29,393 nucleotides of DNA from a virus: positions 1 through 29,393 of the IMG/VR virus record IMGVR_UViG_3300043409_001530; one strand, given 5' to 3'. Below, in pieces: positions 19,416-26,877 of this stretch. A program made the position numbers and the translations under genes. How positions within the stretch are numbered: the first letter of the stretch is position 1; each line of letters begins with the position of its first letter. The notes beneath the pieces were generated by a model that worked only from the letters and a program-made list of their open reading frames with translations, was not told where the DNA came from and did no database searches.

Positions 19416-20059
19416 TGGGTAATCTCGCACACCTGACCGGCGGGATCGAACGGATCAGGGAGAAACTCGAACAGGCAGATGCGATGGGCCTTGACCTGTC
19501 CGACCTCTTGGGCAAGAAGTTCGCCGCTGTCAATGACAGTCTGGAGAAGAACCTCAAGACCCTGGTCGAACAATCCAGCCAATCGCAGAGCCGCGCTTTC
19601 CAGACGGCGGTGCAGGAGGCGGTGCTGAATATCACCCGCAGCCAGCAGATTATGTTAAATAGCAATGTCGGTGTATTGCAGGAACTTCTGAAGCTGAAAG
19701 AGGAGTTATCCGAAGAGGTTGGAGAAGTCAAAAATGGTGTCGGCAGCAGCAGTGAGTCCCTGTCTGGTCAGATAAACGCGATAGCCAAGGGCATAGAACT
19801 CCTGCCGACATCGTTTCCCGAACCGGAGAAAGTTGATCTGAGCAAGGTGCTGAGTGGTATCAGCAATCTCGGTACGATGGTCAAATCCATTCCCGCGGAA
19901 ATCCCGAAGGCTGAAAAGACCGATTTGAGTGCCATCGAGAAACGTCTCACCGCACTGGAAGATGCCATTAAGAAGCGCGTCCACAAGTTTGATGTAAAGC
20001 GGATTGATGATCAGGATGAAACAAGCCCTATTAAGACGATCATAGTGAGTACCAAATGA
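19415..20059 (+). CDS. Coiled-coil structural protein
   Basis: A 214-residue protein dominated by heptads: GIERIREKLEQADAMGL, LEKNLKTLVEQSSQSQ, LQELLKLKEELSEEVGEVK and LSAIEKRLTALEDAIKKRV. The repeats EKVDLSKVLSGIS and EKTDLSAIEKRL are internal paralogues. The C-terminal end (VHKFDVKRIDDQDETSPIKTI) looks like a docking tail. No enzyme motif. A trimeric stalk or connector of the fibre group is the likely role. Start and stop overlap its neighbours. Confidence 0.6.
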   Translation: MGNLAHLTGGIERIREKLEQADAMGLDLSDLLGKKFAAVNDSLEKNLKTLVEQSSQSQSRAFQTAVQEAVLNITRSQQIMLNSNVGVLQELLKLKEELSEEVGEVKNGVGSSSESLSGQINAIAKGIELLPTSFPEPEKVDLSKVLSGISNLGTMVKSIPAEIPKAEKTDLSAIEKRLTALEDAIKKRVHKFDVKRIDDQDETSPIKTIIVSTK

Positions 20060-20958
20060 CCGTAACCATCGACCCCATCCTGATCGGACGGTACGACAAC
20101 GACCCCGACACGGCCCTGAACGATACCGCCCGCAGTGGTGCGGCCAAGATCAACGCCAATCTCAGTGCACTGGCGGCAGCTGTCAACGCCTTTACGGGTG
20201 GCGATGTTGTAGATGATCTGACCCCGCAGTTGGGTGGCGATCTGGATGTCAATGGTCAGAAGATCGTCAGCGTTTCAAACGGCAACATCGACATCGAGCC
20301 GAATGGTACGGGCAATGTGCTGTTGGGCAATTTCACCTTCAACGCAGACGCGACCATCGGCGCGGGACAGGACAATTACGTCCTGACCTATGACCATGCC
20401 ACCGGATTGTGGAATCCCGAAGCTGTCCCCGCTGCCGGATTATCCAACGTCTCCGAGGACACAACCCCCTCACTGGGTGGGCCTTTGGACGCAGACGGCT
20501 ACGACATCAACGACGCTGGCGTGATATTCCTGCGCGAACAGGCTTCGGCAGAGGCGGATGTATCGGGTCAGGGTCAGTTCTGGGTGCAGACGGCAACGCC
20601 CAACGTGCCGATGTTCACCGATGACGCGGGGACGGACTTCAACCTGTTACAGGACATCTTCACGACCGACATCACCACGGTAGCCGATGGCGATTATGTC
20701 CTCTGGTATGACGCGCCCTATGCCGGTGCGGTGACGATGGTACGGACTGAATCCGTATCGGGCACATGCACCCTGACCGGCAAGGTGAATACAACGGCTT
20801 TGGGCGGAACTGCCAACTCTGTGAGCAGTTCAGCGCAGGAGCAGGCGCATTCGACCACCAACACTTTTTCGAAGGGTGACAAGCTGCAATTCACGATCAG
20901 CAGCAATTCGACCTGTCTGAATCTGGCGGCGGCTTTTTACATCACGAGGACGGCATGA
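20056..20958 (+). CDS. Tail-fibre-type protein
   Basis: A 300-residue protein. The first half carries classical fibre elements: LTPQLGGDLDVNGQKIVSVS, then GNIDIEPNGTGNVLLG, and a second DTTPSLGGPLDADGYDIND. The middle repeats the FTDDAGTDF module of the gene at 17984 (GQGQFWVQTATPNVPMFTDD). The last 100 residues (GAVTMVRTESVSGTCTLTG..FTISSNSTCLNLAAAFYI) look like a beta-sandwich tip. Trimeric fibre with shaft and tip is the reading; receptor binding is inferred. Confidence 0.7.
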   Translation: MTVTIDPILIGRYDNDPDTALNDTARSGAAKINANLSALAAAVNAFTGGDVVDDLTPQLGGDLDVNGQKIVSVSNGNIDIEPNGTGNVLLGNFTFNADATIGAGQDNYVLTYDHATGLWNPEAVPAAGLSNVSEDTTPSLGGPLDADGYDINDAGVIFLREQASAEADVSGQGQFWVQTATPNVPMFTDDAGTDFNLLQDIFTTDITTVADGDYVLWYDAPYAGAVTMVRTESVSGTCTLTGKVNTTALGGTANSVSSSAQEQAHSTTNTFSKGDKLQFTISSNSTCLNLAAAFYITRTA

Positions 20959-22118
20959 GTTTCCATAAGAGCTTTCCTGCTGCTGACAAGGCGTGGCGCA
21001 GGCATACGTGGGGCGGAAGCACAAACGAAAATGGGCAGAACTATTTTTTTACTTTGTATGTTGTCGAAACAGCCGCCGGTCATTTGTATCAAGTTTTTTA
21101 CTCTGTTAATTACATATTTTATTCCAAGTCCACAGATGGTGGATTGTCATGGAGTCTGCCCATCAATTTCGGGTCACTCGTAAATCCATTGGGAGTGGCT
21201 ATTTGGTATGACCGGTGGAGTGGTATTGCTGCCGGGAAGATACACATGGCATATGTAGATAATCAAAACGATGACATAAATTATCGTTCCCTTGACACGG
21301 AAAACAGCGACACACTGAGCGCCGAGGTGGTTATATTTGACGGCGCAACGGCTGCCAACGGACAAAATCTCTCCATTACCCGTTCCCGTGGTGGCAATCT
21401 CTATGTTCACGGCGTCATCGACACGGGCGCAGAGGGTGGCTTTTACAAATCGACGGATGTGGGCGCAAACTGGAGTTCGGTAACGGTCAATGAGGCCATA
21501 GCTTCGGGCGATCAGATCATCCTGCTGCCGGGCTGGGCGGCTGATGATGAGGACATTATGGCGTTCTTCTGGGATACCTCTGCCAACGAAATATCCCGAC
21601 AGTTATATGATGACTCTGCGGATACGTGGAGTGAAACGAGTATTGTATCGGCAACGGACACAAATGTCGGTATGCCGCACTTCGCTGCTGCGGTGGATAT
21701 CGCCAACTCGCAGAACGTGCTGATTGCGTGGACTGCCATTGATACGTTAAACGCGGATTTGAAATGCTACACAGTGACTGAGGGCGCGATCACCACCAAG
21801 ACCGATGTAGTGCTTAACAGCACCGACGATCAAGGGCTTGCAGCAATCGGCATAAACACCACGAATGGCGACTGGTATGCTTTTTACGCGGGCAAATCGG
21901 ACGGCTCGGAAACGTGGACTACTTCACTTAACTTGTATTACAAGATTTCCACCGATGATGGCGCAACGTGGGGATCGGAAACGGCATTGACGGATGAATT
22001 GTATGCTCGCAAGGGTCTGTGGATGACGCCGCGCTTTGCCAGTTATCCGACCGTAAGCAATCTTGTTTATACCGCAGTCGGCACTGTCTACCACCGTCAA
22101 CTACTGGCCTACGCATGA
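20955..22118 (+). CDS. Sialidase-like (Asp-box) beta-propeller receptor protein
   Basis: A 387-residue protein with at least three Asp-box (BNR) motifs, S-x-D-x-G-x-x-W: STDGGLSW near residue 60, STDVGANW near 165 and STDDGATW near 335. Spacing and strand pattern fit a six-bladed propeller as in sialidases and exo-alpha-glycosidases. The Arg triad of true sialidases was not identified, so binding rather than cleavage of a surface sugar is possible. The first 300 bases are visibly richer in A/T than neighbouring genes, hinting at acquisition. It follows the fibre genes and overlaps the one before it by four bases. A host-receptor binding or depolymerising role is likely. Confidence 0.6.
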   Translation: MSFHKSFPAADKAWRRHTWGGSTNENGQNYFFTLYVVETAAGHLYQVFYSVNYIFYSKSTDGGLSWSLPINFGSLVNPLGVAIWYDRWSGIAAGKIHMAYVDNQNDDINYRSLDTENSDTLSAEVVIFDGATAANGQNLSITRSRGGNLYVHGVIDTGAEGGFYKSTDVGANWSSVTVNEAIASGDQIILLPGWAADDEDIMAFFWDTSANEISRQLYDDSADTWSETSIVSATDTNVGMPHFAAAVDIANSQNVLIAWTAIDTLNADLKCYTVTEGAITTKTDVVLNSTDDQGLAAIGINTTNGDWYAFYAGKSDGSETWTTSLNLYYKISTDDGATWGSETALTDELYARKGLWMTPRFASYPTVSNLVYTAVGTVYHRQLLAYA

Positions 22119-22426
22119 CCGCCGTAACCGATTTTACACAAATCTGCACGATCCTGAAGGGATCAGCGCCGACCAACGCGCAGGTGGGCAAGGTCGCCGC
22201 GCTGTTCATGGATGTCGCCGACAACGCCACCGCCGAGCAGAAAGCCGCGAGCGCGATAGCAGGAATGCGGTCGCGCTTGCGGGAAATGTTGCGCGAGAAC
22301 GCAAAGCAAGCGGTCTACAGCACCGCGCTCAAGGTCGCCCATCTACCCAGCCAACAGGGCGCAATGATCGCCGCCGTGAAGGATGCTGCCGATGCGGCGG
22401 GTAGTGCGGCTGAAGGCAATCTGTGA
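22115..22426 (+). CDS. Small helical Ala-rich protein
   Basis: A 103-residue protein starting in an ATGA overlap. It is helical and rich in Ala (AQVGKVAALFMDVADNATAEQKAASAIAGMRSRLREML, here in parts) with LPSQQGAMIAAVKDAADAAG at its end. It is not a known enzyme. It lies between the receptor-like gene and the scaffold. It may be a capsid-interior or chaperone protein; this is position-based only. Confidence 0.55.
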   Translation: MTAVTDFTQICTILKGSAPTNAQVGKVAALFMDVADNATAEQKAASAIAGMRSRLREMLRENAKQAVYSTALKVAHLPSQQGAMIAAVKDAADAAGSAAEGNL

Positions 22427-22611
22427 ACCTCTGGACATGGGGTGACGACCACTTTTTCATGTCGGACACGCGCCATTTGATGAGCGGTCTGCACGCGCAC
22501 GGCGCGATGCAACCGACCCTAAAGCCGCAGAATAAATACCGTTTCCAGATAGCCGAAGAGGACCGGCTGTTGATGGATATCGTCAGGGAATACGTTAAAA
22601 GAATTGTTTAG
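22423..22611 (+). CDS. Small hypothetical protein with GTG start
   Basis: A 62-residue protein starting from GTG, whose last two bases with the next A form the stop of the gene before (GTGA overlap). It has an aromatic/His-rich front (LWTWGDDHFFMSDTRHLM) and a helical end (EEDRLLMDIVREYVKRIV). No family recognised. Its stop lies in the first unit of a 27-base tandem repeat. Confidence 0.5.
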   Translation: MNLWTWGDDHFFMSDTRHLMSGLHAHGAMQPTLKPQNKYRFQIAEEDRLLMDIVREYVKRIV

Positions 22612-22665
22612 TGGACGCCGCACAATCGGGCGATAGAGTGGACGCCGCACTTTCCGGGCGCATAG
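22610..22665. repeat. Tandem repeat (about 27 bases, two copies)
   Basis: AGTGGACGCCGCAC occurs at 22610-22623 and 22637-22650, each followed by a short A/T-containing stretch and CGGGCG. It fills the space between a stop codon and the scaffold's ribosome binding site. Confidence 0.75.
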
Positions 22666-22674
22666 GAGTAGTCC

Positions 22675-23358
22675 ATGAGTAGCTTAGAAGGGTTTGAAGA
22701 TTTACTGGATGACCCGCAACAAGAGGTCGAGATAGTCGAGGAAACAGCGGAAGCAACACCGGAAACACCCGAAGCGGAGCCGGTAGCCCCTGAAGTTGTG
22801 GAACCAAAGGTTGAGACGACAGCAACCGAAGAAAAGCCGTGGACGCTCTCAGCAGTGCTGGACGAACGTGAAAAACGCCAGGCGGCGGTCAGACGGGCAG
22901 AAGAACTTGAAGCGAAGTTAAAAGCCTACGAAAAGACCGAGCCGGACGTTTCCATCTTCGATGATGAAAAGGGTTTTGTAGAACGTCTGAAACATGACAC
23001 CGATGTTGCCCTGCGTAATACCGCGCTCAATATGAGCGAGGCATTTGCGAAAAAGGAGTTCGGTGCAGACAAGGTTGCTGCCGCCAAGGCGTGGATGATA
23101 TCGGAAGGTATCAAAAGCCCCTACGCGCTGGAGCAATTCAATGCTGCCGAACTGCCCTACCATGCCGCCGTCAAGCTCTACGAGGACGATATGGTCAGGC
23201 GCGACCCGGAAGCCTACAAGGCCAAGCTGCGTGAAGAGATTCTCGCAGACCTGAAGAAGGAAAAACCCAAGCCCAGCACACCCTCTCTCGCATCCAAGAG
23301 GTCTGTCGGCGATACCCATCGGGGTCCCGAAGGCTTTGAGGACTTATTAAAGGATTAG
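22675..23358 (+). CDS. Capsid scaffold protein
   Basis: A 227-residue protein directly before the major capsid gene. It has an acidic, Pro/Glu/Val-rich disordered front (EIVEETAEATPETPEAEP), a charged helical middle (DEREKRQAAVRRAEELEAKL) and a basic tail region (KKEKPKPSTPSLASKRS). Acidic front, coiled middle and basic end are usual for scaffolds. The termini carry near-identical tags: GFEDLLDD at residues 6-13 and GFEDLLKD at the end. The start has AGGAGTAGTCC before it. It guides procapsid assembly. Confidence 0.8.
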   Translation: MSSLEGFEDLLDDPQQEVEIVEETAEATPETPEAEPVAPEVVEPKVETTATEEKPWTLSAVLDEREKRQAAVRRAEELEAKLKAYEKTEPDVSIFDDEKGFVERLKHDTDVALRNTALNMSEAFAKKEFGADKVAAAKAWMISEGIKSPYALEQFNAAELPYHAAVKLYEDDMVRRDPEAYKAKLREEILADLKKEKPKPSTPSLASKRSVGDTHRGPEGFEDLLKD

Positions 23359-23362
23359 GACA

Positions 23363-24457
23363 ATGGCTGAACAAACCATCAGCACCGATCTGCAAACCAT
23401 CAGGTTCAGAACTGATTTTGCAAAAGAGTACGTTCGCAAGAACCGTTTCTCGCCCTATTCGGGTAAAAGCGTCAACAATGTCATCTGTCAGAAACTTGAC
23501 AGCTTTCACACCATCCGGCATCCGCTGGTCACCCGTTTGCAGGGTGCAGGCGTTTCCGGCAGCTCCATGCTGCGCGGCAATGGTGAGTCCATCGGTAACT
23601 ATTCGTGGGATACCGTGCCGACCTACTACCGCCATGCGGTCGAGTTCAACAAGGAAGACTACGATAAGACCAACCTGGACCTGATGGGCGAGGCCCGTCC
23701 GTTGCTGCTCGAATGGGCAATGAACGAAACCCGCGACCGCCAGATACAGGCGTTTTCCGCACACTACAATGGCACGACCTACGCCAATCTGGGTGGGACG
23801 GGCTGGACCGAGGGTATTGCGGATACATGGCTGTCGAACAACACCGACCGCGTGATCTTTGGTGCAACGGCCTACGCGCCTTCATCTGGTGACCATTCAG
23901 CCGGGCTTGCCCAGTTGGACAGCTCTGGGGACACCTTCACGTACTCGCGTGCCGATGACATGCGCCGGTTGGCAGAAGATGCCGACCCGCACATCCATCC
24001 GTACCAGACCAACGAAGAAGGCGAGGTCTACGTGGTGTTCTGCGGTTCGGGTACTTTCAAGGCACTCAAGAACAGCCTGATCACCATCAACACCTCTGCG
24101 GATGTGCGTGGTATGAAGCTCACTTCGGGCGGCAATATCCTTGCCCGCGATGGCGACCTTTATTACAACGGCATGATCTTCAGAAAAGTTCCTGAGATCA
24201 CGCAGTTGTTTTCCGTCAGCGGCAAGCCGTTGTACAACACGGGAACGTCTGGCACGAACAACGTCGAGCCGGTATTCTTCTGCGGTACACAGGCGCTGTT
24301 TCACGGTATGGGTCAGGCTCCAGAGATCATCGTCGATCGTGATTATGACTTCAAATTCCGTCCGGCGGTTGCCGTGGAACTGAAGGAAGACATCAAGAAA
24401 GCCTTCTTCAACAACAAGCAGCACGGTATGGTTACCGGCTACTTTGCCGTAGCATAA
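23363..24457 (+). CDS. Major capsid protein (N4-gp56-like)
   Basis: A 364-residue HK97-fold candidate. YVRKNRFSPYSGKSVNNVIC, then HPLVTRLQGAGVSGSSMLRG, NYSWDTVPTYYRHAVEFNKE and LLLEWAMNETRDRQIQAF follow the N4-gp56/DUF4043 group of major capsid proteins. A central insertion (TYSRADDMRRLAEDADPHIHPYQT) and the C-terminal KAFFNNKQHGMVTGYFAVA complete it. The ribosome binding site (AAAGGATTAGGACA) is strong, as expected of the most abundant protein. It lies between scaffold and decoration-type gene. Confidence 0.9.
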   Translation: MAEQTISTDLQTIRFRTDFAKEYVRKNRFSPYSGKSVNNVICQKLDSFHTIRHPLVTRLQGAGVSGSSMLRGNGESIGNYSWDTVPTYYRHAVEFNKEDYDKTNLDLMGEARPLLLEWAMNETRDRQIQAFSAHYNGTTYANLGGTGWTEGIADTWLSNNTDRVIFGATAYAPSSGDHSAGLAQLDSSGDTFTYSRADDMRRLAEDADPHIHPYQTNEEGEVYVVFCGSGTFKALKNSLITINTSADVRGMKLTSGGNILARDGDLYYNGMIFRKVPEITQLFSVSGKPLYNTGTSGTNNVEPVFFCGTQALFHGMGQAPEIIVDRDYDFKFRPAVAVELKEDIKKAFFNNKQHGMVTGYFAVA

Positions 24458-24468
24458 GGAGGACGACA

Positions 24469-24960
24469 ATGACTGCACGTACCTTTACCGCGACCGAACG
24501 TCGCGCACACCTGTTATCATCCGTCTCTCACGGCGGCGCCTACACGGTCAAAAACCTGAGTGCCACTGTCGAGATCACCATAGCCACCACCGTAGGACGT
24601 ACCATCCTGTTCGGGCGTATTCCGTCGAACGCACGTATTGCCGGTTGTTCACGGCTGTACTGGGATGACCTTGCCACCAGCGGTTCTCCCACGCTGGATG
24701 TGGGTCTGGCCGCAGTGAACGGCAATCTTGCCAATGCAGACGACCCCAACGCCCTCTTCGATGGCGGAGATATCTCTGGTGCTGGAACCGGCGCGAATGT
24801 GCCGACCGGCATTGAGCTTATCGGGTTGCCCGCATGGGACCTGGTCGCCAGCGAAACCGTCGATCCAGGTGGTGAGTTGGAAGTCTATGGCAGCATGGTT
24901 GATGCACCCGTCAACAAGGCTGGCACGATCACGCTTGATCTGTACTACGTCGTAGACTGA
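24469..24960 (+). CDS. Capsid decoration-type virion protein
   Basis: A 163-residue protein after AAGGAGGACGACA. VGRTILFGRIPSNARIAGCS and LYWDDLATSGSPTLDVGLAA form a pattern I know from proteins encoded right after the major capsid gene in many podo- and siphoviruses. It is beta-rich and ends in TITLDLYYVVD. A decoration or head-surface role is inferred from position. A hairpin follows its stop. Confidence 0.7.
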   Translation: MTARTFTATERRAHLLSSVSHGGAYTVKNLSATVEITIATTVGRTILFGRIPSNARIAGCSRLYWDDLATSGSPTLDVGLAAVNGNLANADDPNALFDGGDISGAGTGANVPTGIELIGLPAWDLVASETVDPGGELEVYGSMVDAPVNKAGTITLDLYYVVD

Positions 24961-24968
24961 GTTACGGG

Positions 24969-24992
24969 GGCAGGGGCAGCAATGTCCCTGCC
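24969..24992 (+). terminator. Hairpin after the capsid genes, probably partial terminator
   Basis: GGCAGGG (24969-24975) pairs with CCCTGCC (24986-24992), loop of ten, followed by TTTCCT. The T run is short, so it may lower transcription of the following genes relative to capsid genes. Confidence 0.55.
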
Positions 24993-24998
24993 TTTCCT

Positions 24999-25586
24999 AT
25001 GAAAGATGATATCTGCCCACTGGAGTTGATGGACGCGCCCAATGAGCCGTTCCTGTGGGCGTTGGTTGCAAAGAATGTTTTTTCGGGTAACAAGCAACGA
25101 CCGGCGGCGTGGGCCGAGTTCGGCGTGGCCGGTGGTCAGAGTGCAACGTATTTCCTGACGGCGGCGACCCCCTACACCACGTTTCACCTGTTCGATTCCT
25201 ACCTGGGATTACCGGAGGAATGGGACTTCAACGGCGATATAAATCACATAGGGCGTTATGCCCAACCGCATCCGCCGAGGATCGAGGATACGCGGGTGGT
25301 CTGGCACAACGGCATGTTTGCCGATACGTTGCCGGTAGCCGATATGGGAACATTGGACTTCATTCACATCGACTGCGATATATACTCTTCAACGAAAACG
25401 GTGTTCGACCACATACAGGTGCGCGAAGGCACGCTGATCCTGTTCGACGAATACTGGGGTTATCTGGATTATCGGAACCATGAACGTAAAGCGTTTTTGG
25501 AATGGTCGGAACGCACCGGATACGAACTGGAATGGATGGGAAAAAACCGCAGTCAGGCAGCAGGGATCATAAGAAGCTCGCCATAG
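24999..25586 (+). CDS. TylF/macrocin-O-methyltransferase-like SAM methyltransferase
   Basis: A 195-residue class I methyltransferase: motif I AEFGVAGGQSATYF (residues 39-52), then HLFDSYLGLPEEW (63-75), LDFIHIDCDIYSSTKT (119-134) and LILFDEYWGY (146-155). HIDCD...S-T-K-T and the later FDE are the metal-binding and catalytic elements of TylF-like sugar methyltransferases. It has no signal or membrane segment. It lies in the head module, 38 bases behind the decoration gene, and overlaps a DUF115-like gene. Modification of a glycan or polypeptide of the particle or host is the inferred role. Confidence 0.75.
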   Translation: MKDDICPLELMDAPNEPFLWALVAKNVFSGNKQRPAAWAEFGVAGGQSATYFLTAATPYTTFHLFDSYLGLPEEWDFNGDINHIGRYAQPHPPRIEDTRVVWHNGMFADTLPVADMGTLDFIHIDCDIYSSTKTVFDHIQVREGTLILFDEYWGYLDYRNHERKAFLEWSERTGYELEWMGKNRSQAAGIIRSSP

Positions 25587-26314
25587 TTTGCGGCGCACCA
25601 TCGAGCGAGATGGAAGCACCGTTTGAGAATCCCGAGTACGAGGTCTGGGTTCTGGGCAACCGTTCGCAGAACTATCCTCGCTTCGACCGGATATTCGAGA
25701 TACACGATGACCTGACGGAACATGACCCCCGCTACGCGCAGTGGCTGGTGGACAAGGGCGTACCGATGGTGGTCGGCGGAAATTTCCCTCTGGAAGCTTC
25801 CCACATAGAAAAGTTCCCCTACGACAGGTCGGTCGAGTTATTTGGCAGCCTGTACCTGACCTCAAGCCCGGCGATGATGGTCTGTTATGCCATCCTGCAC
25901 GGCTACATGCACATCGAGCTTTATGGCGTAGACCTCGCCATAGATGACCACGAATACTTCTGGCAGCGTCCCTGCATGGAAGCGTGGATTGGCTTTGCGA
26001 GAGGAAGAGGACACACGGTCATCCTTCACCGGCTTTCTCCCGTATGTCGGGCGAGTTATGTCGAGGGCATGGACTGTGGTGGCAAGCCGGACTTCTCCTG
26101 CCCGCCGTTCACCGAGGACGAGTTGCTGAAACTCGCCTCCAAGCACACGCAGAAGATAGACGCTGCGACCAACGAGATCAACCGTCTGAAGGGCATCATC
26201 CAGAGCAACGATGGAGCCAGACAGGCGTATCTGCACCTTGCCAGAACCGCAAGGGCAATCGAGGCCGGTGTTGTCATCGAGACACTGGACGTTACCGTCA
26301 GACACAAGGAATGA
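25532..26314 (+). CDS. MptE/DUF115-like protein, substrate unknown
   Basis: A 260-residue protein from the ATG at 25532, 55 bases inside the methyltransferase gene in another frame; in-frame ATGs at 25502 and 25609 are alternatives. The nucleotide-binding-like front KKLAIVCGAPSSEMEAPF, then EVWVLGNR, IFEIHD, SSPAMMVCYAILHGYMHIELYGVDLAI and EYFWQRPCMEAWIGFARGRG match a protein group common in phage structural regions, related to 6-hydroxymethylpterin diphosphokinase MptE-like/DUF115 proteins. The C-terminal 70 residues are a coiled coil (LASKHTQKIDAATNEINRL). It may be a glycan or nucleotide transferase acting with the methyltransferase; activity is unknown. Confidence 0.6.
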   Translation: MDGKKPQSGSRDHKKLAIVCGAPSSEMEAPFENPEYEVWVLGNRSQNYPRFDRIFEIHDDLTEHDPRYAQWLVDKGVPMVVGGNFPLEASHIEKFPYDRSVELFGSLYLTSSPAMMVCYAILHGYMHIELYGVDLAIDDHEYFWQRPCMEAWIGFARGRGHTVILHRLSPVCRASYVEGMDCGGKPDFSCPPFTEDELLKLASKHTQKIDAATNEINRLKGIIQSNDGARQAYLHLARTARAIEAGVVIETLDVTVRHKE

Positions 26315-26316
26315 AT

Positions 26317-26529
26317 ATGCCACGCAAAAAGAAAGTCATTGAAACAGAACTGGTCATGGAACCGAAACCACTTTCGAATGAATTTGTTTTCATCGGTAAC
26401 GGCAAGGATGACCCCGCGTGGATTTCGATGTTCGGCTATATGTTCGGATTGAACGGCAGGGCGATTGAGGTCAAAAACGAATGGCTGGCCATCAAGTTGC
26501 GTGGTAACAGTCACTTTCGGGAAGTCTAA
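26317..26529 (+). CDS. Small conserved protein of the head-tail region
   Basis: A 70-residue protein. The start at 26317 is preceded by AAGGAATGAAT with good spacing; a start two codons earlier (26311) overlaps the previous stop. A basic front (MPRKKKVIE) is followed by FVFIGNGKDDPAWISMFGYMF, GLNGRAIEV and KLRGNSHFREV. The pattern F-I-G-x-G-x-x-D-P...N-G...K-L-x-G-N-x-H-F is familiar from phage proteins next to the gp4 homologue. Its role is unknown. Confidence 0.65.
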   Translation: MPRKKKVIETELVMEPKPLSNEFVFIGNGKDDPAWISMFGYMFGLNGRAIEVKNEWLAIKLRGNSHFREV

Positions 26530-26877
26530 ATGGCAACCAGCGCACAGGTGCGGGAAACCGCCGCCGAGATATTGGGTATCCTGGGAGAAGGTGAGGTCCT
26601 GCCTTCCTACGAAACCGCCGACCTCGACCAGGCTATCACTGAAATCTATTATGAACTGCGCCAGCGCAACCTGGTGACATGGGCGGAAACCGCCGATGTA
26701 CCGGATGAATACGTGCGCTCGTTCGCCATGATGGTCGCCGAATCAAGGGCAGTGAAATACCAGATACCCGATGCCCGTTACCAGCGTATCAAGCTGGAGG
26801 CGCAGGAGGCGATGGTACGCCTGAGGGCCTTGCAGGCGCGGCAGAAACTTGGCGTAACGCAGATCGAGAATTACTGA
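26530..26877 (+). CDS. P22 gp4-like head-tail adaptor
   Basis: A 115-residue helical protein: VRETAAEILGILGEGEVLP, then DLDQAITEIYYELRQRNLVTW, VPDEYVRSFAMMVAESRAVKY and QEAMVRLRALQARQKLG. Four helices with this order and length fit the P22 tail accessory factor gp4 (adaptor that binds the portal after packaging). The gene directly before the gp10 homologue is its standard place. The stop overlaps the next start (TGATG). Confidence 0.75.
   Translation: MATSAQVRETAAEILGILGEGEVLPSYETADLDQAITEIYYELRQRNLVTWAETADVPDEYVRSFAMMVAESRAVKYQIPDARYQRIKLEAQEAMVRLRALQARQKLGVTQIENY

Noticed and set aside
18767-19582. 271-codon minus-strand frame over fibre genes
   Set aside because: Antisense to three consecutive, coupled plus-strand genes; no start signal.
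10629-22118. Diversity-generating retroelement (template/variable repeat pair, reverse transcriptase)
   Set aside because: No reverse transcriptase and no adenine-variable repeat pair were seen near the fibre genes.
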